From assembly GCA_019308655.1 (NCBI GenBank), contig JAFDHS010000052.1:1-6516 (forward strand): a stretch of 6,516 bases of DNA. The letters run 5' to 3'. Every line of letters begins with the position of its first letter. Position 1 is the first letter of the stretch. The position numbers were made by a program, and so were the translations under genes. The notes below the pieces were generated by a model that was given only the letters and a program-made list of their open reading frames with translations, was not told the DNA's origin and did not search any database. Of this stretch, positions 6,349-6,516 are shown piece by piece. Origin of the DNA: Deltaproteobacteria bacterium. Its GTDB lineage: Bacteria > Desulfobacterota > Desulfobacteria > Desulfobacterales > JAFDHS01.

Positions 6349-6516
6349 ATGAAGAAGTCTGTATTTGCACCTTTTTTTAGCAGCAACAATAAGCGTTTAA
6401 TAGCGTTGATCAAAGACAAATGGGGCAGCCTTCTGCTCGCGATGGCGTGCATGCTTATCGTGGCGGCGACGGCTTCCGCGACGGCATTTTTAGTTAAACC
6501 CGCTATTGATGATATC
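6349..6516 (+). CDS. msbA: MsbA-like lipid A-core flippase, N-terminal part (3' end outside window)
   Basis: Fifty-six codons from ATG 6349 stay open to the right edge. After a short basic cytoplasmic segment (MKKSVFAPFF, then NNKRLIALIKDKWG) comes the first transmembrane helix, about residues 27-48 (LLLAMACMLIVAATASATAF). It is followed directly by LVKPAIDDI, the post-helix signature of MsbA-type ABC exporters (compare L(L/V)KP.(L/I)DD in E. coli MsbA). MsbA is a homodimeric ABC transporter that flips lipid A-core from the inner to the outer leaflet of the inner membrane using ATP. The ATP-binding domain lies outside the window, so other lipid ABC exporters cannot be ruled out, but location beside LPS core genes supports MsbA. 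No convincing ribosome site precedes the ATG. The upstream gap is shared with the divergent core operon. Confidence 0.78.
   Translation, partial: MKKSVFAPFFSSNNKRLIALIKDKWGSLLLAMACMLIVAATASATAFLVKPAIDDI

Noticed and set aside
1..6516. Mobile elements, CRISPR arrays, tRNA/rRNA genes or large repeats
   Set aside because: No transposase or integrase motifs, no regularly spaced repeats and no cloverleaf-like segments were seen; the sequence is almost fully occupied by LPS genes.

Overview
The window looks like part of a lipopolysaccharide (LPS) core assembly and export locus from a Gram-negative bacterium. No gene here identifies the taxon outright. The combination of a WaaP-type kinase, a WaaG-like glycosyltransferase, a two-domain LPS kinase, a zinc-ribbon methyltransferase and an msbA start, at moderate GC, best fits a deltaproteobacterial lineage (Desulfobacterota, perhaps Desulfobacterales). 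That placement is an inference from general familiarity, not a search result.

Layout, left to right. (1) On the + strand are the 3' part of a family 2 glycosyltransferase (2-556, cut by the window edge) and then a protein with two tandem LPS-kinase domains (673-2082, probably starting further upstream). (2) A convergent four-gene cluster lies on the - strand, read from right to left. Its order is a WaaG-like GT4 glycosyltransferase (6050-4920), a WaaP-like core heptose kinase (4918-4040), a class I SAM methyltransferase with an N-terminal Cys4 zinc ribbon (4031-3090), and a second, atypical GT4 glycosyltransferase (3093-2107). The genes are separated by 1 nt, separated by 8 nt, and overlapped by 4 nt, so they almost certainly form one operon. 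(3) A 298-bp divergent intergenic region (6051-6348) carries two good candidate promoters for the - strand operon. (4) The first 56 codons of an MsbA-like lipid A-core flippase run off the right edge on the + strand.

The genes make sense together. Glycosyltransferases extend the core oligosaccharide on lipid A, three kinase domains in two proteins probably phosphorylate core sugars, a methyltransferase may methylate a core or capping sugar, and MsbA flips the finished lipid A-core across the inner membrane. Glycosyltransferase, kinase and methyltransferase reactions would all occur on the cytoplasmic face of the inner membrane.

I see no mobile element, CRISPR array, tRNA/rRNA or defence system. 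The most interesting points are the tandem-kinase protein beside a separate WaaP, the lack of any standard start codon for the upstream part of that protein, the loss of both EX7E glutamates in the last GT4, and an operon-embedded zinc-ribbon methyltransferase of unknown target.
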